Positions 26,187-36,395 are shown, numbered from the stretch's first letter. The stretch is 64,000 nucleotides of DNA from Hyphomicrobiales bacterium (GCA_900471605.1 UCEY01000044.1:124001-188000); one strand, 5' to 3'. A program made the numbers and translations. The notes: generated from the letters alone by a model not told the origin.

Positions 26187-26561
26187 TCAGGCGCGGGGAG
26201 GGGGTGTCAGCGGCGCGGCCGCCGGAGAGACGAGCGCCCGCTCGATCGCCGGTGCCGGATAGTCGTAATGGAAGGGGCTGTCATCGCCGATCGCCAGTTC
26301 CGGAAGCAGCGTCAGGCATGCGGCGCAGAAGGGCGTGACGCAGATCTTGCCGCCATGCGGGCAGGGTTGCTGGGAGGGTGCGTGGGAGTGTCCCGCCTTC
26401 GCTGTTTCGACCGTCTTGCCATGGTCGCGGTGCTGCGAATGGTCCTTCATTGCCGGTGCGCTCGGGACGGCCGGTACCGGCATATAGGACATGCCAACGG
26501 CCGGCATGGCCCCGTAGAGGAGCCAGGCGCAGAACATCAGAAGGGCGGCCAAGCGTGACAT
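26187..26561 (-). CDS. Small His/Cys-rich secreted protein, function unknown
   Basis: 124 aa from the ATG at 26561: an N-terminal hydrophobic segment (LAALLMFCAWLLYGAMPAVG) acts as signal or anchor. A His-rich stretch follows (KDHSQHRDHGK, then KAGHSHAPSQQPCPHGGK), and then a Cys cluster CVTPFCAACLTLLPEL. Such a composition suggests metal coordination, most likely copper, and fits the downstream DUF305 gene. I do not recognise a named family. A longer in-frame start at 26660 would overlap the neighbouring gene and is rejected. Confidence 0.7.
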   Translation of the reverse strand: MSRLAALLMFCAWLLYGAMPAVGMSYMPVPAVPSAPAMKDHSQHRDHGKTVETAKAGHSHAPSQQPCPHGGKICVTPFCAACLTLLPELAIGDDSPFHYDYPAPAIERALVSPAAAPLTPPPRA

Positions 26562-26607
26562 GGTTTTGTATCTACGATCGTTTGCGGGGAAATCAACCGC
26601 AGGAACA

Positions 26608-27360
26608 TCACAAGGCGATGACGTCGTGCACTGCCTGATAGTCCTTGCCGAGTTCGCCATAGGGCGCGACGGGCCAGGTCCATGCCCGTTTTGCCACCGG
26701 CGCCGGCACCCCGCAGAGCAGGTCGGCCTCTTCGAGCACCTGGCCGCCGCGATCGGTAACGCGATAGGCCGTGTCCGTGATCAGAGCGATTTTGCAGGGT
26801 AGCGCGGCGAGGCCATCGAGATGGGCGCGAACGACCTTTTGCAGGATGTCGTCGCGCGCTGGGTTTCTCCCGGCGTCGAGCCGGCGCTTCGATCCGACCC
26901 CGATCTGTGACAGGATGTTGGCGGAAACGACCAGATCAAGATACGGGACCTGCCGCAGGAACGATAAAGGTTCGGGAACCTTGGCCGCGACCGCGTCGTC
27001 GAAACCGGAAAGATCCCGTGAAACCAGCCGGACATTTTTGAAGCGCCCGGCCTTCAGCCGCATCCGCACGCTCGCCAGATGCACGAGATCGACCAGCACG
27101 ACCGTATCGAATTTTGCCGAGAGATCCTCGATCGGCACGTCGCGCAAAAGGCCTGAACCGAGCACCACCGCGGTCCGCCGCTGCTTCATCCCGGCGATCG
27201 TCTCGCGGATGAACGCCTTGCAGCTCTCCTCATGGGCTGCCCAATCCTTCGCGCACCGCCCGGCCCGCGACCACAGGCTGACAGAGGAGCGGATGAAGGG
27301 ACGGAATTGTTTTGGCGTGACCAGGGAGGTCGCGACATATTGGATGGCTTCGGTGAGCAT
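26608..27360 (-). CDS. Conserved hypothetical protein, Rossmann/methyltransferase-like
   Basis: 250 aa, cytoplasmic. Residues 60-115 form a Rossmann-like core: TAVVLGSGLLRDVPIEDL, then FDTVVLVDLVHL and NVRLVSRDLSGFD. This resembles SAM-binding motif I with an acidic strand-2 end, and a later LDLVVSANILSQIG resembles motif IV. No substrate is suggested by the sequence. It begins four bases from the end of the disrupted relE-like gene on the same strand, so it may be transcribed from the toxin-antitoxin promoter. Family not recognised by name. Confidence 0.65.
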   Translation of the reverse strand: MLTEAIQYVATSLVTPKQFRPFIRSSVSLWSRAGRCAKDWAAHEESCKAFIRETIAGMKQRRTAVVLGSGLLRDVPIEDLSAKFDTVVLVDLVHLASVRMRLKAGRFKNVRLVSRDLSGFDDAVAAKVPEPLSFLRQVPYLDLVVSANILSQIGVGSKRRLDAGRNPARDDILQKVVRAHLDGLAALPCKIALITDTAYRVTDRGGQVLEEADLLCGVPAPVAKRAWTWPVAPYGELGKDYQAVHDVIAL

Positions 27361-27363
27361 GGG

Positions 27364-27631
27364 TTAGCGGTAGACCTTACTGCTATGGCCGATGTCAATC
27401 ACCAGCACCACCAGTCGTTCGTCCTGGATATCGCAGATAACCCGGTAGTCGCCGACCTTATATCGCCAATAGCCCGAGAGTGTGACCCTTGAGAGCGACG
27501 CCAAGCTCGCGGGGATTTTCATGGATTGCGAGGCGTTCTTCAAGAAATTGCCTGATCCGCATGCGGACCACGGGATCGAGTTTCTTGGCTAATTTCTGGA
27601 CCGATTTAGCGTACTCAATCGTCCAGGCCAC
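27364..27631 (-). pseudogene. RelE/ParE-family toxin gene disrupted by a frameshift
   Basis: The GTG at 27631 opens a frame that reads like a RelE toxin (AWTIEYAKSVQKLAKKLD, then ENPRELGVALKGHTL) for 57 codons and then stops. The rest of the protein (SGYWRYKVGDYRVICDIQD, ending HSSKVYR) continues in a different frame to the stop at 27364. Adding two bases to the short CT repeat at 27476-27481 restores one continuous frame of 89 codons, which points to a dinucleotide slippage deletion. The start overlaps the antitoxin end by 17 bases, the usual type II arrangement. A sequencing error in the repeat cannot be excluded. Confidence 0.82.
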
Positions 27632-27842
27632 GCCAGAACTCCTCGGAGCCTATGACTTGATCCTCACCTTTGCGAATACGGTCCATAGCAGCATCGGCTA
27701 ATGCGATGTCGTGGAGGTCTTCCAGATGCTGTTCGATCAGATCCAGAACATACGCGTCGGTTTTAGCACCGGCCTTGGCCGCATGCTCTGTAATCGCCTC
27801 ATGCATCTCTTCCGGCATCTCGATCGTAACGCGCTTGTTCAT
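27615..27842 (-). CDS. RelB/DinJ-like antitoxin
   Basis: 75 aa with a ribbon-helix-helix N-terminus (MNKRVTIEMPEEMHEAITEH) and a helical toxin-binding C-terminus (HLEDLHDIALADAAMDRIRK). This is the antitoxin half of a type II RelBE-like module and would normally repress its own promoter in the 143-bp region upstream of 27842. The antitoxin frame is intact while its partner toxin is broken, a common state for decaying modules. Confidence 0.85.
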   Translation of the reverse strand: MNKRVTIEMPEEMHEAITEHAAKAGAKTDAYVLDLIEQHLEDLHDIALADAAMDRIRKGEDQVIGSEEFWRGLDD

Positions 27843-27985
27843 GGCCGTTGCCCTTTCGTCGTCGCAATATATAGCATCGGGCCTGCCTCTTCACCAGTCG
27901 CCGCCCTTGCCGCCCAGGCCTCTATCCTCTAAGAAACCGCACACAAATCCGGCCTCTTCCGGCCGTCGGCAATGGAATTTCGATC

Positions 27986-29557
27986 ATGAACGACAAGAGC
28001 AAAAAGCCCCAGAAACTCAAGGCCCGCCTGCCGCGCGGCTTCGTCGATCGCACCAGTGCCGATATCCATGCCACCAACGAGATGACCGCCAAGATCCGCG
28101 AGGTCTACGAACGCTACGGTTTCGATCCGGTCGAGACGCCGCTGTTCGAATATACCGACGCGCTCGGAAAATTCCTGCCCGACAGCGATCGTCCGAACGA
28201 GGGCGTGTTCTCGCTGCAGGATGACGACGACCAGTGGATGAGCCTGCGTTACGACCTGACGGCGCCGCTCGCCCGCCACGTGGCGGAGAATTTCAACGAG
28301 ATCCAGCTGCCGTTCCGCACCTATCGCGCCGGCTACGTGTTCCGCAACGAAAAGCCGGGCCCGGGCCGTTTCCGCCAGTTCATGCAGTTCGATGCCGATA
28401 CGGTCGGCGCGCCTGGCGTCCAGGCGGATGCCGAAATGTGCATGATGATGGCCGACACGATGGAAGCGCTCGGCATCAAGCGCGGCGATTATGTGATCCG
28501 CGTCAACAACCGCAAGGTTTTGGATGGGGTGATGGAGGCGATCGGGCTTGGGGGCGACGACAAGGCTGGCCAGCGCTTGAACGTATTACGTGCCATCGAC
28601 AAGCTCGACAAGTTCGGCCCCGAGGGCGTGCGCCTCCTGCTCGGCGCGGGCCGCAAGGATGAATCCGGGGACTTTACCAAGGGTGCGGGTCTCGGCGACG
28701 AGCAGATCGAAAAGGTGCTCTTCTTCGTCGGCATCAAGGACTATGCCGAAAGCGCTGCCGAACTTGGCATCCTCGTCGCCGGCACGGCGCAAGGCGGCGA
28801 AGGTGTCGACGAACTGAACACGATCGGCGCGCTTGCCGTCAGCGCAGGTTATGGCCCGGATCGCATCAAGATCGACCCCTCCGTCGTCCGCGGCCTCGAA
28901 TACTACACCGGCCCGGTCTTCGAAGCCGAACTCACCTTCGACGTCACCAACGAAAAAGGCGAAAAGGTCGTGTTCGGCTCGGTCGGCGGCGGTGGGCGTT
29001 ATGACGGCCTCGTATCGCGCTTCATGGGGCAGCCGGTTCCCGCGACCGGGTTCTCGATCGGCGTCTCGCGCCTGATGACGGCGCTGAAGAACCTCGGCAA
29101 GCTCGGCCAGGACGAGGTGATCGCTCCGGTTCTGATCACCGTCATGGATGGCGATGTCGAGAGCATGGGCCGTTACCAGCGCTTCACCCAGGCGCTGCGC
29201 AACGAAGGCATCCGCGCCGAAATGTACCAGGGCAACTGGAAGAAGTTCGGCAACCAGCTGAAATATGCCGACCGCCGCGGCTGCCCGATCGCCATTATCC
29301 AGGGCGGCGACGAGCGGGCTCAAGGGGTCGTGCAGCTGAAGGACCTGATCGAGGGCAAGCGCCTTTCCGGCGAGATCGAGGACAATGCCAGCTGGCGAGA
29401 GGCGCGTGTGGCGCAGGAGACCGTTCCCGAGGCGGATCTGGTCGCCAAGGTGAAGGAAATTCTCGCTGCCCAGGCGGAGGATCGGAAAAGATCAGGGGAT
29501 GGACACTCCATTTCTTATGATCCCAATCAATCCGGGGATACCGACGATGATGTTTGA
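27986..29557 (+). CDS. hisS: Histidyl-tRNA synthetase
   Basis: 523-aa class II synthetase. Motif 2 region (YRAGYVFRNEKPGPGRFR, then QFMQFDAD), histidine-A loops (GLEYYTGPVFEAEL) and motif 3 (VSRLMTALKNLG) are present, and the C-terminal anticodon-binding domain starts near residue 380. The last roughly 25 residues (from RKRSGDGHS to DTDDDV) are a hydrophilic acidic tail that runs up to the following palindromic repeat. First gene of hisS-hisZ-hisG. Confidence 0.97.
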   Translation: MNDKSKKPQKLKARLPRGFVDRTSADIHATNEMTAKIREVYERYGFDPVETPLFEYTDALGKFLPDSDRPNEGVFSLQDDDDQWMSLRYDLTAPLARHVAENFNEIQLPFRTYRAGYVFRNEKPGPGRFRQFMQFDADTVGAPGVQADAEMCMMMADTMEALGIKRGDYVIRVNNRKVLDGVMEAIGLGGDDKAGQRLNVLRAIDKLDKFGPEGVRLLLGAGRKDESGDFTKGAGLGDEQIEKVLFFVGIKDYAESAAELGILVAGTAQGGEGVDELNTIGALAVSAGYGPDRIKIDPSVVRGLEYYTGPVFEAELTFDVTNEKGEKVVFGSVGGGGRYDGLVSRFMGQPVPATGFSIGVSRLMTALKNLGKLGQDEVIAPVLITVMDGDVESMGRYQRFTQALRNEGIRAEMYQGNWKKFGNQLKYADRRGCPIAIIQGGDERAQGVVQLKDLIEGKRLSGEIEDNASWREARVAQETVPEADLVAKVKEILAAQAEDRKRSGDGHSISYDPNQSGDTDDDV

Positions 29558-29566
29558 GAGGGAATT

Positions 29567-29706
29567 GCCCCTCACCCTAACCCTCTCCCCGCGGGCGGGG
29601 CGAGGGGACCTGCCCCGCGATGCGTTTCGGGTGTGGTGGAACGGCGCGGCAAGTTCCTTCTCCCCGTCAGAACGGGGAGAAGGTGGCGGCAGCCGGATGA
29701 GGGGCA
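29567..29706. repeat. Palindromic intergenic repeat between hisS and hisZ
   Basis: The element starts with CCCCTCACCCTAACCCTCTC and ends with CCGGATGAGGGGC. It contains a perfect 12-bp hairpin, CCTTCTCCCCGT-CAGA-ACGGGGAGAAGG (29656-29683), and a GC-rich palindrome near 29591-29610. This composition is typical of dispersed rhizobial palindromic elements. It fills the hisS-hisZ gap and ends about 25 bases before the hisZ start. Confidence 0.7.
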
Positions 29707-29731
29707 CTCCCCCGGAGCCGGGAGCGATCCC

Positions 29732-30853
29732 ATGCCCCTGATCGACATGCCCGACTTCTCCGCCGACCTCCTCGCCGAATTTGCCGCCCGCCGCACCGAG
29801 CGGGTCAATACGCCGGTCATCCAGCCGGCCGAACCGTTCCTCGACATGGCCGGCGAGGATCTGCGCCGCCGGATTTTCCTCACCGAAAGCGAGACCGGCG
29901 CCAATCTCTGCCTGCGTCCGGAATTCACCATTCCGGTCTGCCTGCGCCACATCGAAACCGCCACCGGCACCCCGAAACGGTATTCCTATCTCGGCGAGGT
30001 CTTCCGCCAGCGCCGCGAGGGTTCCCACGAATTCTACCAGGCCGGCATCGAGGATCTCGGCGACAAGGATATCGCCAGTTCCGACGCCCGCGCCATAGGC
30101 GATGCGACCGGCATCCTGAAGGCACTGCTGCCCGGCAAAAAACTCAGCCTGACGCTCGGCGACCAGGCGGTGTTCGAGGCGGTGGTCAAGGCGCTCGGCC
30201 TGCCGTTCGGCTGGCAGCGGCGGCTGATCCACGCCTTCGGTGACATGGAACACCTCGAAGCGCTGCTGGAACGGCTCGCAAGGCCGCAGCCGGTCACCGG
30301 CCTTGATCCTGAGATCGCCGAACTGATCGCCTCGGACAACGAGGCGGACCTCGTCACCCGCATCGACCGCACCATGCAGGAGACCGGTTATTCCACCAAT
30401 GCCAGCCGTTCGCCAACCGAAATCGCGAGAAGGCTCAAGGAAAAGCTGGAACTGGCGGAAACCCGGCTCGATGGTACGGCTCTGCTGCTGCTGCGGGAAT
30501 TCCTGACGCTGCAATTGCCGCTCGCCGATGCGCCCGCCGCTCTGGCCGGCTTTGCCGATGCCGCCGACCTGAAGCTCGGCCCCGCCGTGTCCCGCTTCGA
30601 CGCCCGGCTTGCCGCACTCGCCAATGCCGGCGCCGATCTGTCCGCGATGACCTACCGCGCCGCCTTCGGCCGCCCGCTCGACTATTATACCGGCCTCGTC
30701 TTCGAAGTGACCGAAGCGGGCTCACCCGCCGTGCTCGCCGGCGGCGGCCGTTTCGACCGGCTGCTGACCCTGCTCGGGGCAAAGGAGCATATCCCGGCGG
30801 TCGGTTTCTCGCTCTGGCTCGACCGGATCGAAACCGCGAGGGCCACGAGATGA
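29732..30853 (+). CDS. hisZ: ATP phosphoribosyltransferase regulatory subunit HisZ
   Basis: 373-aa paralogue of the HisRS catalytic core that lacks aminoacylation activity and forms a complex with short-form HisG to start histidine synthesis. The HisRS-like segments are LCLRPEFTIPVCLRHIE, GEVFRQRREGSHEFYQAGIE and GRPLDYYTGLVFEV. The ATG at 29732 follows GGGAG; a longer in-frame start at 29633 lies inside the repeat and is rejected. It overlaps hisG by an ATGA. Confidence 0.95.
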   Translation: MPLIDMPDFSADLLAEFAARRTERVNTPVIQPAEPFLDMAGEDLRRRIFLTESETGANLCLRPEFTIPVCLRHIETATGTPKRYSYLGEVFRQRREGSHEFYQAGIEDLGDKDIASSDARAIGDATGILKALLPGKKLSLTLGDQAVFEAVVKALGLPFGWQRRLIHAFGDMEHLEALLERLARPQPVTGLDPEIAELIASDNEADLVTRIDRTMQETGYSTNASRSPTEIARRLKEKLELAETRLDGTALLLLREFLTLQLPLADAPAALAGFADAADLKLGPAVSRFDARLAALANAGADLSAMTYRAAFGRPLDYYTGLVFEVTEAGSPAVLAGGGRFDRLLTLLGAKEHIPAVGFSLWLDRIETARATR

Positions 30854-31548
30854 GCACGATCACCATCGCTCTGCCCTCCAAGGGCCGCATCAAGGAAGAT
30901 ACCGCAACAGTCTTCGAACGCGCCGGGCTTGCCATTTCCGCCGTCGGCAACGACCGTTCCTATCGCGGCCGCATCGAGGGAATTGAGGGCGTCGAGATCG
31001 CCTATCTCTCGGCCTCCGAGATCGCCCGTGAACTGGCAAGCGGCGCCGTGGATTTCGGCGTCACCGGCGAGGACCTAGTGCGCGAAGGCATGGCCGGCGC
31101 CGACGGACGCGTGGAGTTCTGCGCCCGCCTCGGCTTCGGCCAGGCGGATGTGGTGGTCGCGGTGCCGGAAATCTGGCTCGACGTGGAAACCATGGCCGAC
31201 CTCGGCGACGTGGCGGCGGATTTCCGCGCCCGTCATGGTCGCCGGCTGCAGATCGCCACGAAATACTGGCGGCTTACCCAGCAGTTCTTTTCGAGCCAGC
31301 ACGGCATCCAGCTCTACCGCATCGTCGAAAGCCTCGGCGCCACGGAAGGCGCGCCGGCTGCCGGCCAGGCGGATATCATCGTCGATATCACTTCGACGGG
31401 CTCGACGCTTCGCGCCAACCACCTGAAGATCCTGTCGGATGGCGTGATCCTGAAGTCGGAGGCCTGCCTCGTGCGGGCGCGCAACCCGGGTCACGAGGAA
31501 GACCCTCGGATTGCCAGGATCGTGGAGGCCGTGCGCGCCGCGCTCTGA
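30850..31548 (+). CDS. hisG: ATP phosphoribosyltransferase, short form
   Basis: 232 aa: condenses ATP and PRPP in the first committed step of histidine synthesis. The PRPP-binding segment is VDITSTGSTLRANHL, and the N-terminus ITIALPSKGRIKEDT is typical. It lacks the C-terminal regulatory domain of the long form, so it needs HisZ, whose gene overlaps it immediately upstream. Confidence 0.96.
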   Translation: MSTITIALPSKGRIKEDTATVFERAGLAISAVGNDRSYRGRIEGIEGVEIAYLSASEIARELASGAVDFGVTGEDLVREGMAGADGRVEFCARLGFGQADVVVAVPEIWLDVETMADLGDVAADFRARHGRRLQIATKYWRLTQQFFSSQHGIQLYRIVESLGATEGAPAAGQADIIVDITSTGSTLRANHLKILSDGVILKSEACLVRARNPGHEEDPRIARIVEAVRAAL

Positions 31549-31571
31549 ATTCCAGGAGGAGGAGATCACCC

Positions 31572-31976
31572 ATGCATATTACCGGCGGATGCCATTGCGG
31601 GCGGACGACCTATCAAGCGGAACTCGATCCGCAGCGGGTCGTCATCTGCCATTGCTCGGACTGCCAGAAGCTGACCGGCTCTCCCTTCCGCGTCACGGCG
31701 ATCGTTGCCGACAGCGACCTGACGATTACCGGCAGCCAGCCGAAAATGTACAAGCGGGTGGCCGAGAGCGGCCGCGTCCGTCAGCAGTATTTCTGCCCCG
31801 AATGCGGCTCGCAGCTGTTCGTCAATGGCGAGGGCGAGGCGGCAAAGATCTGGGGCGTCCGCTGGGGCAGCATCGACCAGCGGCTGGAAATCAAGCCGCA
31901 ACGGCAGGTCTGGTGCCGCTCGGCACCGTCCTGGCTTGCGGATATCGGCGAACTGCCGGCCAAGGAAAAGGACTGA
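31572..31976 (+). CDS. GFA family (Gfa-like, Mss4 fold) protein
   Basis: 134 aa. The zinc-binding Cys pattern of the glutathione-dependent formaldehyde-activating family is complete: GGCHCGRTTY, ICHCSDCQKLTGSPF and FCPECGSQLF. Family members are mostly uncharacterised, and formaldehyde activation is not assured for this protein. GGAGGAGA precedes the ATG. It may be read through from hisG, whose stop is 23 bases upstream. Confidence 0.9.
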   Translation: MHITGGCHCGRTTYQAELDPQRVVICHCSDCQKLTGSPFRVTAIVADSDLTITGSQPKMYKRVAESGRVRQQYFCPECGSQLFVNGEGEAAKIWGVRWGSIDQRLEIKPQRQVWCRSAPSWLADIGELPAKEKD

Positions 31977-31978
31977 AA

Positions 31979-32016
31979 ACAAAAAAAGCCCGCCGGACTT
32001 TATCGGTCCGGCGGGC
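31979..32016 (-). terminator. Terminator of the DoxX gene
   Basis: The stem GCCCGCCGGAC ... GTCCGGCGGGC (11 bp, 7-base loop) is followed on the minus strand by TTTTTTTGTTTTC. The T-run is only on the minus side, so it mainly serves the DoxX gene although it abuts the convergent GFA gene. Confidence 0.88.
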
Positions 32017-32042
32017 AGTCTTGGGCAGGGAATTTTGAGAGC

Positions 32043-32492
32043 TTAGGCAGCGATTGCGACAGAACCGCGGCGGGCGTCGATCGAAAATGCACCGGCGCCG
32101 ACGGCGGCAAGAGCCAGGAAACCACCGGCAATCGTCAGGTTTTTCATCATGCTGAGCTGGTTGAACATGGTCAGCAGGCCGTTTGCGGCATCCGGGAAGC
32201 CCGGGATGGCGATCGTGCCGGAATGGAAGACGAGCGCGGTGAAGGCCGAGAACAGCGCCAGCAGGATTGCGGCGATGCGGGTCTGGAAACCGGTCAGGAT
32301 GGCGAAGCCGCCAGCAACTTCGAACACGGCGACGAGATAGGTGAGCAGCGTTGCAGCCGGGATGCCGGCGCCGGTGATCATGCCGGCGGTGCCGGCCGGG
32401 TCGCCGAACTTCTGGAAGCCCGACAGGATGAACATGCCGGACAGAAGGACGCGGCCGACGAGAAGCAGGGAATTGGTAGCGGTGGTGGACAT
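32043..32492 (-). CDS. DoxX family membrane protein
   Basis: 149 aa with four hydrophobic helices: LLLVGRVLLSGMFILSGFQK, LLTYLVAVFEVAGGFAILTG, ILLALFSAFTALVFH and MKNLTIAGGFLALAAVGAG. The GRVLLSGMFILSGFQKFGDP opening and the MMKNL helix are typical of DoxX/DUF-type quinone-related membrane proteins. Function uncertain. The start at 32492 (MSTTATNS) is used rather than an in-frame upstream site at 32609, whose extra residues have no membrane or family character. Confidence 0.87.
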   Translation of the reverse strand: MSTTATNSLLLVGRVLLSGMFILSGFQKFGDPAGTAGMITGAGIPAATLLTYLVAVFEVAGGFAILTGFQTRIAAILLALFSAFTALVFHSGTIAIPGFPDAANGLLTMFNQLSMMKNLTIAGGFLALAAVGAGAFSIDARRGSVAIAA

Positions 32493-32629
32493 TTTGGATC
32501 TCCGGATCAGTGTCCTTGATTGGACACGCGGTTGAATTCTCTGGGACCCTATGTGCCTCATTTCCCCCGTCTTCGGAAGATGAACGATGATTGACGGTTT
32601 GTTCGACAAAAGAGAACGATCGTCCGCAA

Positions 32630-34171
32630 TCAGCTTTCCTCGATGCGGCGCGCATCCTCCGGCAGAACCGAAAGTTCGCGCCAGTCGATCTCTTCCAGCA
32701 GCAGATTGTACTCGTCGACATTGACCTTGTGGACCAAGCGAAGCCTTTCCAGCTCCTCCCGCTGTCCGGCGATCGCCTTCAGGGCCAGCCGCCGGTAGGT
32801 GTCGAGCGATTTCGCGTCCTCGGTCCGCGAGGCGGCCTGCTGCTCGATGCGGAATTTCGAACGCAGCAGGTCGGCCTCGGCTTCCGTCGCTCCGTCCAGT
32901 TTGGAAAGGCCGGCGAGCGCGATCTTGCCGCGCAGGACGGCAAGTTCCCCATGCCCTTCGGCGCGGCGGTCAAGGCCGAGCCAGCGGATGATCGGGGTGA
33001 GCGTCAGTCCCTGGACGACGAGGGTTGCTAGAACCACCGCAAACGCCGTCAGCACCACCACGTCGCGCTGCGGAAAGTCCGCCGGCAGGGCGAAGGCGGT
33101 CGCGAGCGTCACCAGCCCGCGCATGCCGCACCAGCCGGCCAAAAGCGCCTGCGTCACCGTCGCGGGTTCGGGCCTGCCACGGCGCAGTTCATACCAGGAA
33201 TTGACCCGGTTGAAGCCGAGGCAGACAACGAAACGCACGGCAATGACGATCACGATCGTGAGCAGCGAAAACGTCGCCGCATCCCAAAGGTGGTCTGCCG
33301 GCATTCCGCCGACGATGTCGCGAACCTGCATGCCCATCAGCAGGAAGGCCATGACGTTGAGCACGAAGACGACGGCGGTCCAGACCGCATAGGACTGCAC
33401 GCGCATGCGCGCCGAGGAACGCGCTTCGCTGCTTCTGGCGAGCGTCATCGCGAAGGCGACGATGGCGAGAACCGCCGACAGGCCGAGGCGTTCGGCGATG
33501 ATCCAGAGAAGGAAGGTCTGCACGAATTGCAGGAGGATGCCGCCGAGCGTGCCGGCGACGAAGCGCATGAGATAGCGGACTACGCCTGCCGCGAGAATAC
33601 CGAGCAGGATGCCGCCCGGCACCGCAAGGGAAAGATGCAGCGCCACCGCGGTGTCGAGATTGCCGGCCGATTGAACGGAAAGCGCCGCGTCGAAGATCAA
33701 GAGCGCCGCGGCATCGTTGAACAGGCTTTCGCCCCGAAGGACGGTGTCGGTGCTGCGCGGGATCGACATCGACGACAGCACCGCCGTTGCGGCCGCCGCA
33801 TCGGGCGGAGCGACGATCGCGCCGAGCACGAGTGCGGCTGCAATCGGCAATCCGGCGACAGTCCATCCGACGAAGGCGACGGCTGCCGCGGTGACGCAGA
33901 CGCCGCCGATCGCAAACACCAGCAGCGGCAGCCAGAACCGGCGGGCGATCCCCAGCGGAAAATCGAAGGCGGCGTCCAGCAGCGCCGGCGCGATGAACAG
34001 CGCCAGGGCGGTGTGCGGATCAAGCGAGATATAGGGCATGCCCGGCACCAGTGCGACGGCCGCACCCGCGAGTGCCAGCATCGATGGATAGGGCACGGAA
34101 AGCCGGCGCGAGATCTGCAGGAGCACGATCGCGACAAGCAGCAGGACGAGCAGGCTCTCGAAGAAACTCAT
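32630..34171 (-). CDS. Na+/H+ antiporter, CPA1 family
   Basis: 513-aa membrane protein with about 12 helices. The ion-binding segments are GAIVAPPDAAAATAVLSSM at about residues 118-136 and the family motif RGESLFNDAAALLIFDA, with the functional Asp/Asn and Glu positions of NHE/NhaP-type exchangers. A cytoplasmic helical C-terminus follows from about residue 395 (LGLDRRAEGHGELAVLRGK onward). Monocistronic on the minus strand, 142 bp downstream of groEL. Confidence 0.9.
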   Translation of the reverse strand: MSFFESLLVLLLVAIVLLQISRRLSVPYPSMLALAGAAVALVPGMPYISLDPHTALALFIAPALLDAAFDFPLGIARRFWLPLLVFAIGGVCVTAAAVAFVGWTVAGLPIAAALVLGAIVAPPDAAAATAVLSSMSIPRSTDTVLRGESLFNDAAALLIFDAALSVQSAGNLDTAVALHLSLAVPGGILLGILAAGVVRYLMRFVAGTLGGILLQFVQTFLLWIIAERLGLSAVLAIVAFAMTLARSSEARSSARMRVQSYAVWTAVVFVLNVMAFLLMGMQVRDIVGGMPADHLWDAATFSLLTIVIVIAVRFVVCLGFNRVNSWYELRRGRPEPATVTQALLAGWCGMRGLVTLATAFALPADFPQRDVVVLTAFAVVLATLVVQGLTLTPIIRWLGLDRRAEGHGELAVLRGKIALAGLSKLDGATEAEADLLRSKFRIEQQAASRTEDAKSLDTYRRLALKAIAGQREELERLRLVHKVNVDEYNLLLEEIDWRELSVLPEDARRIEES

Positions 34172-34243
34172 GGAGCGACTGTAATTGCCGATCGCGCCGT
34201 TGTCAGCGGCCTTTGCTCGAGGCCCGCAAAAAGCCGGATAAAC

Positions 34244-34272
34244 AAAAAGGGCGATCCGAAGACCGCCCTTTC
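34244..34272 (-). terminator. groESL operon terminator
   Basis: On the minus strand AAGGGCGG-TCTTCGGAT-CGCCCTT is followed by TTTGTTT, about 42 bases after the groEL stop. Confidence 0.75.
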
Positions 34273-34313
34273 CGAACTGAACCGGCTGGCTCAGATGTGA
34301 AGACCCGAAGGTC

Positions 34314-35957
<1,644 letters not shown>

Positions 35958-36016
35958 TTTGATAACTCCTGAAAAGGGGTGTCAGCGATTTCGAATGAAG
36001 AGCAACCGGCTGGAAA

Positions 36017-36313
36017 TCAGCCGATGATGCCCATGATGTCGGATTCCTTCATGATCAGAAGGTCTTCGCCATCGAGCTTGACTTCGGTGCCCGACCACTT
36101 GCCGAACAGGACGCGATCGCCGGCCTTGACGTCGAGAGCGGTGATGTTGCCCTTGTCGTCGCGGGTGCCGGTGCCGACGGCGACGATTTCGCCTTCCTGC
36201 GGCTTTTCCTTGGCGGTATCAGGAATGATGATGCCGCCCTTGGTCTTGGCTTCGGATTCGACGCGACGAACAACGACGCGGTCGTGAAGGGGGCGGAAAT
36301 TGGTGCTTGCCAT
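36017..36313 (-). CDS. groES: 10 kDa co-chaperonin GroES
   Basis: 98 aa, the lid of the GroEL chamber. Typical FRPLHDRVVVRRVESEAKT start, GGIIIPDTAKEKPQEG mobile loop region and VLFGKWSGTEVKLDGED roof. First gene of the groESL operon, 59 bases ahead of groEL. Confidence 0.98.
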   Translation of the reverse strand: MASTNFRPLHDRVVVRRVESEAKTKGGIIIPDTAKEKPQEGEIVAVGTGTRDDKGNITALDVKAGDRVLFGKWSGTEVKLDGEDLLIMKESDIMGIIG

Positions 36314-36368
36314 TGTCTAATCCCTCGATCAAATGACATGGACGGGTGGAACCCGTATCTCGGTGCTG

Positions 36369-36395
36369 TTAGCACTCCCGGGTAGAGAGTGCCAG
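36369..36395 (-). promoter_or_regulatory. CIRCE element (HrcA operator) of groESL
   Basis: On the plus strand TTAGCACTC-N9-GAGTGCCAG: the left half matches the consensus exactly and the right half differs at two of nine positions from GAGTGCTAA. It lies 55 bases upstream of the groES start and just downstream of the predicted -10, where HrcA repression would block transcription. Confidence 0.9.

Noticed and set aside
29499..29741. An 80-residue ORF across the hisS-hisZ gap
   Set aside because: It reads through the palindromic repeat and overlaps both real genes in another frame.
31979..32016. Terminator for the GFA gene
   Set aside because: The stem is directly after the GFA stop, but the T-run is only on the minus strand, so it is assigned to the DoxX gene.
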